Positions 54,090 to 63,724 of a DNA stretch of 64,000 nt are shown in pieces. The notes beneath the pieces are model-generated. The model was not told the DNA's origin. It did not search any database and saw only the letters and a list, made by a program, of their open reading frames with translations. Location of the stretch: positions 2,542,001-2,606,000 of the forward strand of contig NZ_CP120997.1 in assembly GCF_030719295.1 (NCBI RefSeq), written 5' to 3'. How positions within the stretch are numbered: position 1 is the first letter of the stretch; each line of letters starts with the position of its first letter. The DNA is from Streptomyces sp. Mut1. Lineage in GTDB: Bacteria; Actinomycetota; Actinomycetes; Streptomycetales; Streptomycetaceae. The position numbers were made by a program, and so were the translations under genes.

Positions 54090-54126
54090 GTCAAGGCCCT
54101 CTCACTCCAGGTGAGGGGGCCTTGAC
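54090..54126 (+). terminator. Terminator of tRNA-Lys copy 3
   Basis: 16-bp arms with one G-U (54090-54105 with 54111-54126), then AGTTTTCG. Confidence 0.85.
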
Positions 54127-54356
54127 AGTTTTCGCGCACCGGCCCCGGGCCGGTGCCAATCGCGTCGTCGCGTCCAGCAGTTGGCCGGCCGCTGCGGGAC
54201 GGGCCTCGCACAGCTCCCTCGTACGGGGCCCTTGTACGGGACCGGAGTCGAACAGGCATCATGCTCTGAGCCCGTCGGCCGCGTTTCAGGGGGAGACGCG
54301 GCGGACGAAACGACCGAGCGACCGCGCAGCCCCGCCTGCGTGCAGGGGGACGACCC
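54127..54356. other. Intergenic region before cslA
   Basis: About 230 bp with no gene. Must hold the cslA promoter. Has imperfect GTACGGG repeats near 54221-54241; no clear -35/-10. Confidence 0.4.
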
Positions 54357-56372
54357 ATGACGTCGACGCCGCCGGGTGACCGGCAGGACAACGACCCTTC
54401 CCGGACCACGCGGCTCCGCATACCCGGGCAGGACGACGACCCGTCCCGGACGGCCCGGCTCCGCATACCCCGGCAGGAGGACGACCCCTCCCGGACGACC
54501 CAGCTCCGCATACTCCGGCCCCTGCGCTCCGGCGGTCACCGACGCCGGCAGCCCAAGCCGCTTCCCCGGTACGACTACGAGCACTACAGCCGGCTCGCCG
54601 GGCCCCTGACCCAGCCCGACCCGGCGAAGCCGTACACCGTGAAGTACCGCTCGCTCCTCTCCCAGGAGCCGCACCGGGTGCGCGCCGCGCTCCTGCTGGG
54701 CGCGGCCCCGCTGGTCTCGCTCGGCCTCTTCGTCTGGCTGATGCAGCCCGAGCACTGGACGCAGCGCGACCCGAACCTCAAGAACGACACGCTGCTCGTC
54801 CTCGACGTCGTGATGCTGGTCTCGATCGGCCTGATCGAGCTGTTCCGCACGATGAACGTCCTGTCCAACGCGCACGCCACGCTGGTCGCCCGCGACCCGG
54901 TCCCGGTCGTCCCGGAGAACGGCACCCGGGTCGCCTTCCTCACCTCCTTCGTCCCGGGCAAGGAGCCCCTGGAAATGGTGACGAAGACCCTGGAGGCCGC
55001 GGTGCGCATCCGCCACCGCGGGCTGATGCACGTCTGGCTGCTCGACGAGGGCGACGACCCGGCGGTGAAGGCGGTCTGCGAGCGGCTCGGCGTCCACCAC
55101 TTCTCCCGCAAGGGCGTGGCGCACTGGAACCAGGCCAAGGGCCCGCACCGGGCGAAGACCAAGCACGGCAACTACAACGCGTGGCTCGACGCGCACGGCG
55201 ACGCGTACGACTTCTTCGCCTCGGTCGACACCGACCACGTACCGATGCCCAACTACCTGGAGCGGATGCTCGGCTACTTCCGCGACCCGGACGTCGGCTT
55301 CGTCATCGGCCCGCAGGTCTACGGCAACTACGACACGTTCGTCACCAAGGCCGCCGAGTCGCAGCAGTTCCTCTTCCACGCGCTGATCCAGCGCGCGGGC
55401 AACCGGTACGGCGCCCCGATGTTCGTCGGCACCAGCAACGCGGTGCGGATCTCCGCCCTCAAGCAGATCGGCGGGCTGTACGACTCGATCACCGAGGACA
55501 TGGCGACCGGCTTCGAGATCCACCGCGCCCGCAATCCGCGCACCGGCCGCAAATGGCGCTCCGTGTACACCCCGGACGTGCTGGCCGTGGGCGAGGGGCC
55601 CACCGCGTGGACGGACTTCTTCACCCAGCAGCTGCGCTGGTCGCGCGGCACCTACGAGACGATCCTCAAGCAGTACTGGAAGGGCTTCGGCTCGCTGCCC
55701 GCCGGCAAGCTCTTCAACTACACCATGATGATCATCTTCTACCCGATGTCCGCCATGAACTGGATACTCGCGGCCCTGAGTTGCGCGCTGTTCCTGGGCA
55801 TGGGCGCGTCCGGCGTGCAGATCGACCCGACGGTCTGGATGATGCTCTACGGCAACGCCTCCGCCCTCCAGATCGGCCTGTACGTCTGGAACCGCCGGCA
55901 CAACGTCTCGCCGCACGAGCCCGAGGGCTCCGGCGGGCTGGCCGGCATGGTGATGTCCGCGCTCTCCGCGCCGGTCTACGCCCGCTCGCTGATGGACGCC
56001 GTGCTGCGCCGCAAGAGCTCCTTCGTGGTGACGCCCAAGGGCGACTCCTCCAGCCCGGACACGCTGTTCGGCACGTTCCGTATCCACCTCTTCTTCATCG
56101 CGGTCTTCGGCGGCTCCATCGTGGCCTCGTACGTGCTGGGCCACAGCCACCCGGCGATGGTCACCTGGGCCTCGCTGGCCCTGCTGATCACGGCGGCACC
56201 GGTCATCGGCTGGCAGTACACCGTGCGCGCGGAGAAGAAGAAGCGCCGCGCGGGAACGCCACCGCCCGCGGCACCTCCTCGGCCGCTGCCGCAGCCGGAG
56301 ACATCGGCCCGGGGGCACCGGGCCGGAAACGACGAGACCATGCAGATCGCCCTGGGGGGTCGTAAGAAATGA
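54357..56372 (+). CDS. cslA: Cellulose-synthase-like glycosyltransferase CslA
   Basis: The 671-residue product is a membrane GT2 processive glycosyltransferase. It has several membrane segments (two at about 102-160, the rest after 450) and the catalytic sites: DEGDDPAVK, SVDTDHVPMPNY (DxD), TEDMATGFEI (TED) and the product-channel motif QQLRWSRGT. In S. coelicolor and S. lividans CslA makes a tip-associated glucan with GlxA. The first 55 residues contain three copies of a 15-residue repeat (QDxDPSRTxRLRIPx). ATG 54357. The stop overlaps glxA by 4 bp (ATGA). Confidence 0.95.
   Translation: MTSTPPGDRQDNDPSRTTRLRIPGQDDDPSRTARLRIPRQEDDPSRTTQLRILRPLRSGGHRRRQPKPLPRYDYEHYSRLAGPLTQPDPAKPYTVKYRSLLSQEPHRVRAALLLGAAPLVSLGLFVWLMQPEHWTQRDPNLKNDTLLVLDVVMLVSIGLIELFRTMNVLSNAHATLVARDPVPVVPENGTRVAFLTSFVPGKEPLEMVTKTLEAAVRIRHRGLMHVWLLDEGDDPAVKAVCERLGVHHFSRKGVAHWNQAKGPHRAKTKHGNYNAWLDAHGDAYDFFASVDTDHVPMPNYLERMLGYFRDPDVGFVIGPQVYGNYDTFVTKAAESQQFLFHALIQRAGNRYGAPMFVGTSNAVRISALKQIGGLYDSITEDMATGFEIHRARNPRTGRKWRSVYTPDVLAVGEGPTAWTDFFTQQLRWSRGTYETILKQYWKGFGSLPAGKLFNYTMMIIFYPMSAMNWILAALSCALFLGMGASGVQIDPTVWMMLYGNASALQIGLYVWNRRHNVSPHEPEGSGGLAGMVMSALSAPVYARSLMDAVLRRKSSFVVTPKGDSSSPDTLFGTFRIHLFFIAVFGGSIVASYVLGHSHPAMVTWASLALLITAAPVIGWQYTVRAEKKKRRAGTPPPAAPPRPLPQPETSARGHRAGNDETMQIALGGRKK
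54384..54518 (+). repeat. 45-bp in-frame repeat in cslA, three copies
   Basis: Three units of 45 bp encode QDNDPSRTTRLRIPG and two variants. They are part of the disordered cytoplasmic N-terminus. I recall only one such unit in S. coelicolor CslA. Confidence 0.85.
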
Positions 56373-58303
56373 AGTACCGTCCGAGCCGCCGTACCCGCCG
56401 CATGGCGATCAGTACGGCGGTGGTTCTCGCGCTCGCGGGGGCGAACGGGCCGTGGCTGTACCGTTTCGGCACCGAGCGCTACCACGACTACAAGATCAAC
56501 CGGGCCGGCTACAAGGCGGACAACGGCCACTGGGACTTCCTGGACATCCCCTCCGAGTTCCGGATCAACACGATCCACGCGGCGCTCCTGCACACCGGCA
56601 AGGTGCTGCTCGTCGCCGGTTCGGGCAACAACCAGAAGAACTTCGACGCCAAGAGCTTCCGCTCGGTGCTGTGGAATCCCAGGACCAACACCTTCAAGAA
56701 CATCCCCACGCCCAAGGACATGTTCTGCGCCGGTCACACCCAACTCCCCGACGGCAAGCTCCTCATAGCCGGCGGCACCAGACGGTACGAGAAGCTCAAG
56801 GGCGACGTCACCAAGGCCGGCGGCCTGATGATCGTGCACAACGAGGACCCCGACAAGCCGGTCACCCTCCCCGCCGGCACCCGCTTCACCGGCAAGGGCA
56901 ACGGCAAGACCTTCGTCACCAAGGACCCGGTCCTGGTGGAGAAGGCCACCAAGGTCTTCGACAAGGAGACCGGCGCCTTCCTGCGCAACGACCCGGGATA
57001 CGGCCGGATCTACGTCGAGGCCGAGAAGTCCGGTACGCAGTACGAGACGGGCGCCGAGGACAACTACCGCGTCCAGGGCCTGACCGGCTCCGACGCCCGC
57101 AACGTCTACGGGATCGCCCAGAAGCTCGCCCTCGACAAGAAGGACTTCCAGGGCATCCGGGAGGCCTTCGAATTCGATCCGGTGGCGGAGAAGTACATCA
57201 CCGTCGACCCGATGAACGAGGCCCGCTGGTACCCGACGCTGACCACCCTGGAGGACGGCAAGGTCCTCGCCCTCTCCGGTCTGGACGAGATCGGGCAGAT
57301 CGTCCCGGGCAAGGACGAGATCTACGACCCGGAGACCAAGGAGTGGGAGTACACCGGCATCGTCCGGAAGTTCCCCACCTACCCGGCGGTCTTCCTCCTC
57401 GACGACGGCAAGCTCTTCTACTCCGGCTCGAACGCCGGCTACGGCCCCGCCGACGTCGGCCGCGACCCGGGCGTCTGGGACCTGGCGACCAACAAGTTCA
57501 CCAAGATCCCCGGCCTGAGCGACCCGGACAAGATGGAGACCTCCGCGACGGTGCGGCTGCCTCCGGCCCAGGACGAGAAGTTCATGGTGATCGGCGGGGG
57601 CGGCGTCGGCGAGTCCGAGAAGTCCAGCGAGAAGTCCCGGCTGGTGGACCTCAAGGACCCCGACCCCGAGTTCAAGGACGGCGCCTCGCTGGACGAGGGC
57701 ACCCGCTACCCGAGCGCGTCCCTGCTCCCCGACGACTCCGTCCTGGTCACCGGCGGCTCCAACGACTACCGGGGCCGCAGCGACTCCGACGTGCTCCAGG
57801 CCCGGCTGTACGACGCGAAGACGGACACCTACCAGCGGGTCGCCGACCCGGCCGTGGGCCGCAACTACCACTCCGGGTCCGTGCTCCTGCCGGACGGCCG
57901 GGTCATGATCTTCGGTTCCGACTCGCTCTACTCCGACAAGGCCAACACCCGGCCCGGCGTCTTCGAGCAGCGCATCGAGATCTACACCCCGCCCTACCTC
58001 TACCGCGACTCCCGGCCCGAGCTGACGGCGGGCCCGAAGAAGATCGAGCGCGGCTCCACGGCGGTCTTCACCACCCACCAGGCCCGGTCCATCACCTCGG
58101 CGAAGCTGATGCGGCCGAGCGCGGTCACCCATGTCACCGACACCGACCAGCGCTCGGTGGCCCTGGACCTGAAGAAGGCGGACGGCACGATCTCGGTGAC
58201 CGTGCCCGAGAACCGGGCGCTGGTGCCGTCGGGCTGGTACATGCTCTTCGTCACCGACGACCGGGGCACCCCGTCCGAGGGCACGTGGGTGGAGGTGCCG
58301 TAG
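56369..58303 (+). CDS. glxA: GlxA-like copper radical oxidase
   Basis: The 644-residue product has an N-terminal membrane anchor (about 10-30), kelch-type propeller and a C-terminal DUF1929 domain (about 540-640). Cys120 in PKDMFCAGH and Tyr288 in EARWYPT are in the places of the cross-linked Cys-Tyr cofactor, with Trp287 beside it. Copper histidines are in GRNYHSGS and FTTHQAR. In S. lividans GlxA oxidises an unknown glycan and is needed for CslA-dependent glucan and development. ATG 56369 overlaps cslA. Confidence 0.95.
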   Translation: MKYRPSRRTRRMAISTAVVLALAGANGPWLYRFGTERYHDYKINRAGYKADNGHWDFLDIPSEFRINTIHAALLHTGKVLLVAGSGNNQKNFDAKSFRSVLWNPRTNTFKNIPTPKDMFCAGHTQLPDGKLLIAGGTRRYEKLKGDVTKAGGLMIVHNEDPDKPVTLPAGTRFTGKGNGKTFVTKDPVLVEKATKVFDKETGAFLRNDPGYGRIYVEAEKSGTQYETGAEDNYRVQGLTGSDARNVYGIAQKLALDKKDFQGIREAFEFDPVAEKYITVDPMNEARWYPTLTTLEDGKVLALSGLDEIGQIVPGKDEIYDPETKEWEYTGIVRKFPTYPAVFLLDDGKLFYSGSNAGYGPADVGRDPGVWDLATNKFTKIPGLSDPDKMETSATVRLPPAQDEKFMVIGGGGVGESEKSSEKSRLVDLKDPDPEFKDGASLDEGTRYPSASLLPDDSVLVTGGSNDYRGRSDSDVLQARLYDAKTDTYQRVADPAVGRNYHSGSVLLPDGRVMIFGSDSLYSDKANTRPGVFEQRIEIYTPPYLYRDSRPELTAGPKKIERGSTAVFTTHQARSITSAKLMRPSAVTHVTDTDQRSVALDLKKADGTISVTVPENRALVPSGWYMLFVTDDRGTPSEGTWVEVP

Positions 58304-58309
58304 GAGGCG

Positions 58310-59365
58310 CTATTTCGTGGCGCGGACCAGGTCCAGCGCGTAGGCGGGCCACCACTCGCCCGCCTTCGGGCCGCCCCGGCAGTCGCCGTCCGACTCGCCG
58401 GGGCGCTTGATCCACAGGTACGCGTCGACCAGGCCGTCGCCCGTGTCGGCGGTCGGCGGCTCGCCGAGGGCCCGGCCCGGCGGATTGCACCAGGTCTCCT
58501 CGGAGTCGGACGCGGTGTACGGGCCGTTGCCGTTGCGGCTGGTGTCGATGACGAACGGCTTGCCGCCGACCTTCGCCGACAGCTGCCTGCCGAATTCCTT
58601 GCTGGCGGCGGTGGTCTGGAAGTTGGACACATTGACCGCGAAGCCGTCCGCCGCCCCGATGCCCGCCCGCAGCAGCGAGTCGAACAGCGCGTCGGGGGTG
58701 CGCCAGCCGGCGTTGCCCGCGTCCAGGTAGACCCGGGTGCCCGGCTGCTTCTTCAGCCGCTCCACCGCGCCCTTGAGCAGGTCGTAGCGCTCCTCGTGCA
58801 GCTTCCGCGGGGTGCAGCCGTCGACCAGGTGCACCACCGCGTCGGGCTCCAGGATCACGGTGGCACCGCGGTCCCCGATGCCCCGCGCGACGGCCTCCAC
58901 CCAGGCGCGGTACGCGTCGCCGTCGGCCGCCCCGCCCTTGGAGAACTGCCCGCAGTCGCGGTGCGGGATGTTGTAGAGGACGAGCAGCGCCCGCCGGTCC
59001 GCCTTCGCCGCCGCCCGCGTGAAGCCCTTCGCCTCGGCCTCCGGATTCTCCGCGCCGACCCACTCGGCGACCGGCTGCTCGGCGATGCGCCGGATCAGCG
59101 CGGCGGCCTCGGCGTTGCCGTCCTTGGTGTACGCGGCGACCTGACGGGCGGCGGTCCCGTCCGGGTTCACCCAGTACGGGACCGTGCCGGCGGGCCGCTG
59201 GCCGATACCGGCGGGATTCCCGCCGCCCTCGCTCGCGCCCGCGCCGGCCCGGTCGCCGTCACCCTTGCCGTCCTCGGAGGCGGAGCAGCCGGCGAGCAGG
59301 AGCACCAGGCCCGCCGCCGCGGCCACCCCACGCATGGCGAACCGGCCGTTGTGACTGCCGTACAT
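58310..59365 (-). CDS. GH6 endoglucanase-like lipoprotein
   Basis: The 351-residue product has lipobox LLAGC after a short basic n-region and is extracellular. The GH6 sites are visible: LVLYNIPHRDCGQ, ATVILEPDAVVHL (catalytic Asp) and FVIDTSRNGNGPY, WCNPPGRALG, LWIKRPGESDG. In S. coelicolor the GH6 gene next to glxA (cslZ) is thought to trim the CslA glucan. It is convergent with glxA, stops 6 bp apart. Start ATG 59365 follows GGGGGAG. Confidence 0.92.
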   Translation of the reverse strand: MYGSHNGRFAMRGVAAAAGLVLLLAGCSASEDGKGDGDRAGAGASEGGGNPAGIGQRPAGTVPYWVNPDGTAARQVAAYTKDGNAEAAALIRRIAEQPVAEWVGAENPEAEAKGFTRAAAKADRRALLVLYNIPHRDCGQFSKGGAADGDAYRAWVEAVARGIGDRGATVILEPDAVVHLVDGCTPRKLHEERYDLLKGAVERLKKQPGTRVYLDAGNAGWRTPDALFDSLLRAGIGAADGFAVNVSNFQTTAASKEFGRQLSAKVGGKPFVIDTSRNGNGPYTASDSEETWCNPPGRALGEPPTADTGDGLVDAYLWIKRPGESDGDCRGGPKAGEWWPAYALDLVRATK

Positions 59366-59724
59366 CCACTCCCCCTCGGGTGCGAGGGCGGTGCCCTGTC
59401 GCATCGCGGCCCATCCTGGCACAGCGCGCGGGGGCGGCCACGGCCTTGTGCGGTTTCGCCACCGGGCCGTTACGGCGGTTTCACCGCGCTCTGCCCCGGT
59501 TCGTCGCCTGCGGAGGGTGACCGATTATCGACGTAACGTCAGAAATGCTCTGGGCGGGCGGAGTTCGTCCCCCTACAGTGGGCGTGCGGCGGACCCGGAC
59601 GCCACCGACCTCCCGTGTCCGCGCCGGGCCACTCCCGCGGCCCGCGCACCGCGGTCGAGGACCGGCCCGGCCCGCCGCCCGGAGGACGGGCGGCGGGCCG
59701 GGCCGTGTGCCATGTGCCGCGATC
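59366..59724. other. Intergenic region between GH6 and sortase genes
   Basis: About 360 bp with the GH6 promoter and a terminator; no gene. Confidence 0.5.
59663..59705 (-). terminator. Terminator of the sortase unit
   Basis: 19-bp perfect arms (59663-59681 with 59687-59705), GAGGA loop, 20 bp after the sortase stop. Confidence 0.92.
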
Positions 59725-60447
59725 TCAGACGGCCCCGGCGGGAACCTTCTCCTCGGCACTCTCCCCGGCGCTCCGCTCTCCGGTGCTCTTCTCCGCGGTG
59801 AGGTAGGCGGAGACGACCACGTTCGCGGTGTACGAGCGCGAGGCGCGGTCGTACGTGCCGCCGCAGGTGATCAGCCGGAGTTCCGCCCGGCCGTCCTCGC
59901 GGGGGCCGTACGCCTTCTGGGCGTCGAACCGTTCGCGGGTGAGGACCTGGACGTCGTCGATGGTGAACTCGGCGACGGTGCCGTCGGTGCGGGTCACGTC
60001 GACCTTCGCGCCGGGGCGGGCCGCGCTGAGCCCGTAGAAGACGGCCGGCTTGGTCTCGGTGTCGACATGGCCGACGAACAGGGCGGGGCCCTTGGCTCCG
60101 GGCTCGGTGCCGGCGCCGTACCAGCCGACGGTCTGGGGCGTGTCGAAGGACGGCGGCTCGATCGCGCCCTCGGCGTCCAGGTCCCGGGGGACGACGGGGG
60201 CCCGGATACCGATCGACGGGATCTCGACGCTCTGCGGCGCCACGCCCGCGATCGGCTTGTGCGCCGGGGGCAGCGGCACGCCGAGCGGACGTCCGACCGC
60301 GGCGACGTCGCCCGTGGTCGGGGCCGAGCCGATGCCCGAGCCGTCGGTGATCCCGCGCCCCCACAGCCACAGACCCAGCAGGATGACGGCCCAGGCCACT
60401 CCGGTGAGCAGCCTGCCGTGACCGGCCGAGTCCTCCGGGGCCGACAT
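59725..60447 (-). CDS. Class F-like sortase
   Basis: The 240-residue product has one N-terminal membrane helix (about 13-32), then a sortase barrel: VEIPSIGIRAPVVP, catalytic His in ALFVGHVDTE, Cys in LRLITCGGTYD and Arg in ASRSYTANVVV. It anchors proteins with C-terminal signals to the wall. Start 60447, one base after the upstream secreted protein stop, so they are co-expressed. A LARTG-containing protein lies 1.7 kb upstream. Confidence 0.88.
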   Translation of the reverse strand: MSAPEDSAGHGRLLTGVAWAVILLGLWLWGRGITDGSGIGSAPTTGDVAAVGRPLGVPLPPAHKPIAGVAPQSVEIPSIGIRAPVVPRDLDAEGAIEPPSFDTPQTVGWYGAGTEPGAKGPALFVGHVDTETKPAVFYGLSAARPGAKVDVTRTDGTVAEFTIDDVQVLTRERFDAQKAYGPREDGRAELRLITCGGTYDRASRSYTANVVVSAYLTAEKSTGERSAGESAEEKVPAGAV

Positions 60448-60448
60448 G

Positions 60449-61012
60449 TCAGTCGGCGGCCGGGCGGCGGCGGCGCACGCTGCGGAACGCGACGGCGACG
60501 GCGGCGACGGCTGCCAGGGCGAGGCCGATCACCTCGTGGGCGGTGCCGGGACCGGCCTGCTCGGTCGCCTCACCCGCGAGCGCGGCGGTACCTCCGCCAC
60601 CGGCCCGGACCGGGGCGACGGGCATCGGCCGGTTGCGGTGGACCACGGTGACGACGGCGGACGCCTTGGTGCGCTTGTCGTCCTTGCAGACGGCCTGGAC
60701 GTCGTAGTCACCGGGCTCGGCGTCCGAACGGATGCGGGCCTCGGCGAAGAGGGCGGCCCGGTCGGCGCCGGGCGAGAAACGCGCCTGGGAGACGAAGGCG
60801 TCGGAACTCCCGGTGGCCTCCTTGCCCTTGCAGCCGGCGAACTCCAGGTCGACCTCGCCGCCCGGGGCGACGGACGAGGGGCTGACCGACAGGGTGGCCC
60901 GGGACCGTGGGTCCTCGTGGCCGGAACCGGCTTCGGCCAGTGCCGAGGGGACGGGCACCAGGGTCGCCGCGGCCACCGCGGCGGCACAGAACGTGAGGGG
61001 TATGGAACGCAT
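60449..61012 (-). CDS. Secreted protein with C-terminal membrane anchor, unknown
   Basis: The 187-residue product has a signal peptide (ending ALA), an Ig-like beta domain (about 40-125, with VSPSSVAPGGEVDLEFAGCKG), a C-terminal helix (about 160-177) and an Arg tail. It has the layout of sortase substrates but no clear LPxTG or LAxTG before the helix. It is coupled with the sortase gene, 1 bp apart. Confidence 0.75.
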   Translation of the reverse strand: MRSIPLTFCAAAVAAATLVPVPSALAEAGSGHEDPRSRATLSVSPSSVAPGGEVDLEFAGCKGKEATGSSDAFVSQARFSPGADRAALFAEARIRSDAEPGDYDVQAVCKDDKRTKASAVVTVVHRNRPMPVAPVRAGGGGTAALAGEATEQAGPGTAHEVIGLALAAVAAVAVAFRSVRRRRPAAD

Positions 61013-61138
61013 CGTGAACCTCCTGATGGCAGGTTCACGCGTGCGGGGACTTTTCGCATCCGCAGCGCGGGGGCGCTGGGCCGGTGGAGTGTGGGGGGAC
61101 GGGCGCGGTCCGGGCCCGCCCCCCACCGCAATCCGGTG

Positions 61139-61927
61139 TCAGCCCAGGTCGACGAGGTCGACCAGGTCCGCGATGGAGTCGACCACCGTGGACGGCCGGA
61201 ACGGGTACTTGTCGATGTCGGCGACCGTGGTGAGCCCGGTGAGCACCAGGAACGTCTGCATGCCCGCCTCCAGACCGGCCAGCACGTCGGTGTCCATCCG
61301 GTCGCCGATCATGGCGCTGGACTCGGAGTGGGCGCCGATCGCGTTGAGCCCGGTGCGCATCATCAGCGGGTTGGGCTTGCCCGCGAAGTACGGGGCCTTG
61401 CCGGTCGCCTTGGTGATGAGGGCGGCGACGGAGCCGGTCGCGGGCAGCGGGCCCTCGGCGGACGGGCCGGTCTCGTCGGGGTTGGTGCAGATGAAGCGGG
61501 CGCCGCCGTTGATCAGCCGGATCGCCTTGGTGAGCGCCTCGAAGGAGTACGTACGCGTCTCGCCGAGCACCACGTAGTCGGGGTCGTGGTCGGTGAGGAC
61601 GTAACCGATGTCGTGCAGCGCGGTGGTGAGCCCGGCCTCGCCGATGACGTAGGCGGTGCCGCCGGGCCGCTGGTCGTCGAGGAACTGGGCGGTCGCGAGG
61701 GCCGAGGTCCAGATGTTCTCGACGGGCACGTCCAGGCCCATGCGCTGGAGGCGGGCGTGCAGGTCGCGGGCGGTGTAGATCGAGTTGTTGGTCAGGACCA
61801 GGAAGGGCAGTCCCGAGTCACGCAGCCGCTTGATGAAGGCGTCCGCACCGGGGATGGGCGTCCCCTCGTGGATGAGGACTCCGTCCATGTCGGTGAGCCA
61901 GGACGAGATCGGCTTGCGCTCTGCCAT
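61139..61927 (-). CDS. HAD-family hydrolase, NagD-like
   Basis: The 262-residue product is a HAD class IIA phosphatase: DMDGVLIHEG (nucleophile Asp and general acid), LTNNS, GKPNPLMM and IGDRMDTDVLAG. The NagD-like group dephosphorylates small sugar or nucleotide phosphates. It is 126 bp upstream of the secreted-protein gene on the same strand. Confidence 0.9.
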   Translation of the reverse strand: MAERKPISSWLTDMDGVLIHEGTPIPGADAFIKRLRDSGLPFLVLTNNSIYTARDLHARLQRMGLDVPVENIWTSALATAQFLDDQRPGGTAYVIGEAGLTTALHDIGYVLTDHDPDYVVLGETRTYSFEALTKAIRLINGGARFICTNPDETGPSAEGPLPATGSVAALITKATGKAPYFAGKPNPLMMRTGLNAIGAHSESSAMIGDRMDTDVLAGLEAGMQTFLVLTGLTTVADIDKYPFRPSTVVDSIADLVDLVDLG

Positions 61928-62032
61928 GTGGGACTCCAGTTGCCGTACGCCAGGTGCGGGGACGCCGGCGGCACCGCGTTGTGCAGCGCCGACGTACCCG
62001 AGTTTAGGCCGACTGTTCGACGTGGAGGTACT

Positions 62033-62206
62033 GCCTGACCGGGGCGGATGCCCGGCGTCGCGCGCAGCGCCCGACCGGGCGGATGCTCAGCGGGCGCGCG
62101 TACCGCCCGACCGGGCCGATGCTCGGGAGGTGCGCGCACCCCCCGACCGGCGCGCGTGTCCGGCGTCGCGGGCGCCGCCCCGCCGGGCGGATGCTCAGCG
62201 TTGCGC
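62033..62206. repeat. 36-bp degenerate tandem repeat, about 4.8 copies
   Basis: Units begin at 62033, 62069, 62105, 62141, 62177; each has GCCCGACCGGGCSGATGCTC or a near form. The last unit overlaps the 3' end of the LARTG gene. No spacers; not CRISPR. Confidence 0.85.
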
Positions 62207-63265
62207 GCGGCGGGTCCGCCGGGCCGCGATCACCATCGCCCCGCCGCCGATCAGGAAGCCGGAGACGGTGAGGGCGGGCAGCGGTACGGGGACGGAGATG
62301 CCGGTCCTGGCGAGTTCCGGGACTCCCGCGGGGTCGGTGCCGGTGCCGCCGGGGCGGCGGCCGGGGTCGGCGTAGCCCTCCTCGCCCTTCCCCCTGCCCG
62401 TGCCGTTGTGCTGCTCCTGATCCTGGCCGATGCCGCCCACGTCTTCCCTTCCCGCGCTCTCGCGCTCGCCGTCCGTCTCGCCGGTCTCGCCGCTGTCGGT
62501 GCCGTCCCCGTCGGATGCGTCCTCGACCACCGTGAACGGGTAGTCGTCGGACTCGCCGACCCACTCCCCGTCGCCGTCCTTCGTGCCCCTGCCGGTGGTG
62601 TCCGCGCCGCTTCCGGCGCCCCGCCGCTGGACGATCGCGGCGTTCGCGGTGATCCGGCCGGGGCTGGTGTCGGACGTGAAGGCGAGCCGGACCTGGACGG
62701 TGACGGTGTGGCCGGCGGGCACGGTGAATCCGGGGAACGAGTCGTCGCCGGCCCCGCCGAAGACCCCGATGTGCTCGTCCCGGTCCGTCGTCTCCCAGGT
62801 CACGCGGTGTTCGACGCCGGGGTGGGCGCGCTCGGAGAACTCCAGCTGGATCTGGTCCGAGGTCAGGGCGCGGTCCTCGTCGGTGAGGACGAGCACGGGG
62901 TGGATGGCGCGGCAGGACTCCGTGGTGGTGTTCGTCAGGTCCAGGAACCAGGTGCCGTAGCCGCCGCCGGACGCGTAGGTGTCGGGCCCGCCGTGGATGC
63001 GGGTGTCGATCGGGAAGTCGGTCGCCCCCGGCTTCCCGCAGGCGGGCTGCTGCTCGGCGGTGGCGGACTCGGACGGGGCGGACGGGGCCAGGCGGGTGGC
63101 CGGACCGGCGACGGGGTTGCGCTGCGGCGCGGCGGAGGCGGTCGCCCCGCCGAGGACCACGGGCATGACGCTCGCGGCGGCCAGCCCGAGCGCGAGTCCG
63201 TGCCGGGGCCGGCCGGCTCCGGGGGGCTCGGGGGACTCGGGAGGCTCGGGTGATTCGGGGGGCAT
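62195..63265 (-). CDS. LARTG-type sortase substrate, surface protein
   Basis: The 356-residue product has a signal peptide (about 20-46), an N-terminal domain (about 75-240), an acidic Gly/Asp/Glu-rich stalk, and a C-terminal sorting signal: LARTG, a hydrophobic helix, and an Arg tail (RRTRRAQR). LAxTG is the site used by class E-type sortases in streptomycetes. The sortase at 59725 is a candidate but is of another class. Cys residues at about 76 and 119 may form a disulfide. Confidence 0.8.
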   Translation of the reverse strand: MPPESPEPPESPEPPGAGRPRHGLALGLAAASVMPVVLGGATASAAPQRNPVAGPATRLAPSAPSESATAEQQPACGKPGATDFPIDTRIHGGPDTYASGGGYGTWFLDLTNTTTESCRAIHPVLVLTDEDRALTSDQIQLEFSERAHPGVEHRVTWETTDRDEHIGVFGGAGDDSFPGFTVPAGHTVTVQVRLAFTSDTSPGRITANAAIVQRRGAGSGADTTGRGTKDGDGEWVGESDDYPFTVVEDASDGDGTDSGETGETDGERESAGREDVGGIGQDQEQHNGTGRGKGEEGYADPGRRPGGTGTDPAGVPELARTGISVPVPLPALTVSGFLIGGGAMVIAARRTRRAQR

Positions 63266-63724
63266 GGCGGCCAGCCCTTCACTTCTCGCGGAAACGGTCG
63301 GCGCGCCCCGGGTCCGGAGTTCACCGGTCTGGTCGTGCTCCGCCGGTCACGCCGTGCTGCCGGCCGGGCGGACGGCACCGCTCGCGGAACACGCACTGGG
63401 CGGCGACCCTGCCACGCGCGCACGGGCGGCCCGCGCAGGCGCGGCGCCGGGCGCCCCGGACGGCGGCACGGCCCCGCCCGATCGGCCGAGCCGGACGACG
63501 GGGACGGGCCCCGGGCGGGCGTCGGCGGCCACCCGACCACCCCGGCCCCCCGACCACGGTGACCGGCCACCCCGACCGCCCGGCCACCCGGCCACCCGGC
63601 CACCCGGCCACCCGGCCGACAACGGTGACCGGCCCCCACGCGGGCATCGCCGCCCGCCCCTGCCTGCCACCGCCCGCCCCGGGTAGATCGGCCCGGACCC
63701 GGACGGCCGTCGGTCACCGCCAGC
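63266..63724. other. Intergenic region with octamer repeat
   Basis: About 460 bp. At 63581-63620 CGGCCACC repeats four times and a partial copy follows. Flanked by CGGTGACCGGCC copies at about 63557 and 63623. No convincing gene. Confidence 0.6.

Noticed and set aside
54102..58132. Long minus-strand ORFs opposite cslA and glxA
   Set aside because: Shadows of two clearly identified genes; composition without any domain.
62033..62206. CRISPR array with 36-bp repeat
   Set aside because: Contiguous degenerate units without spacers.
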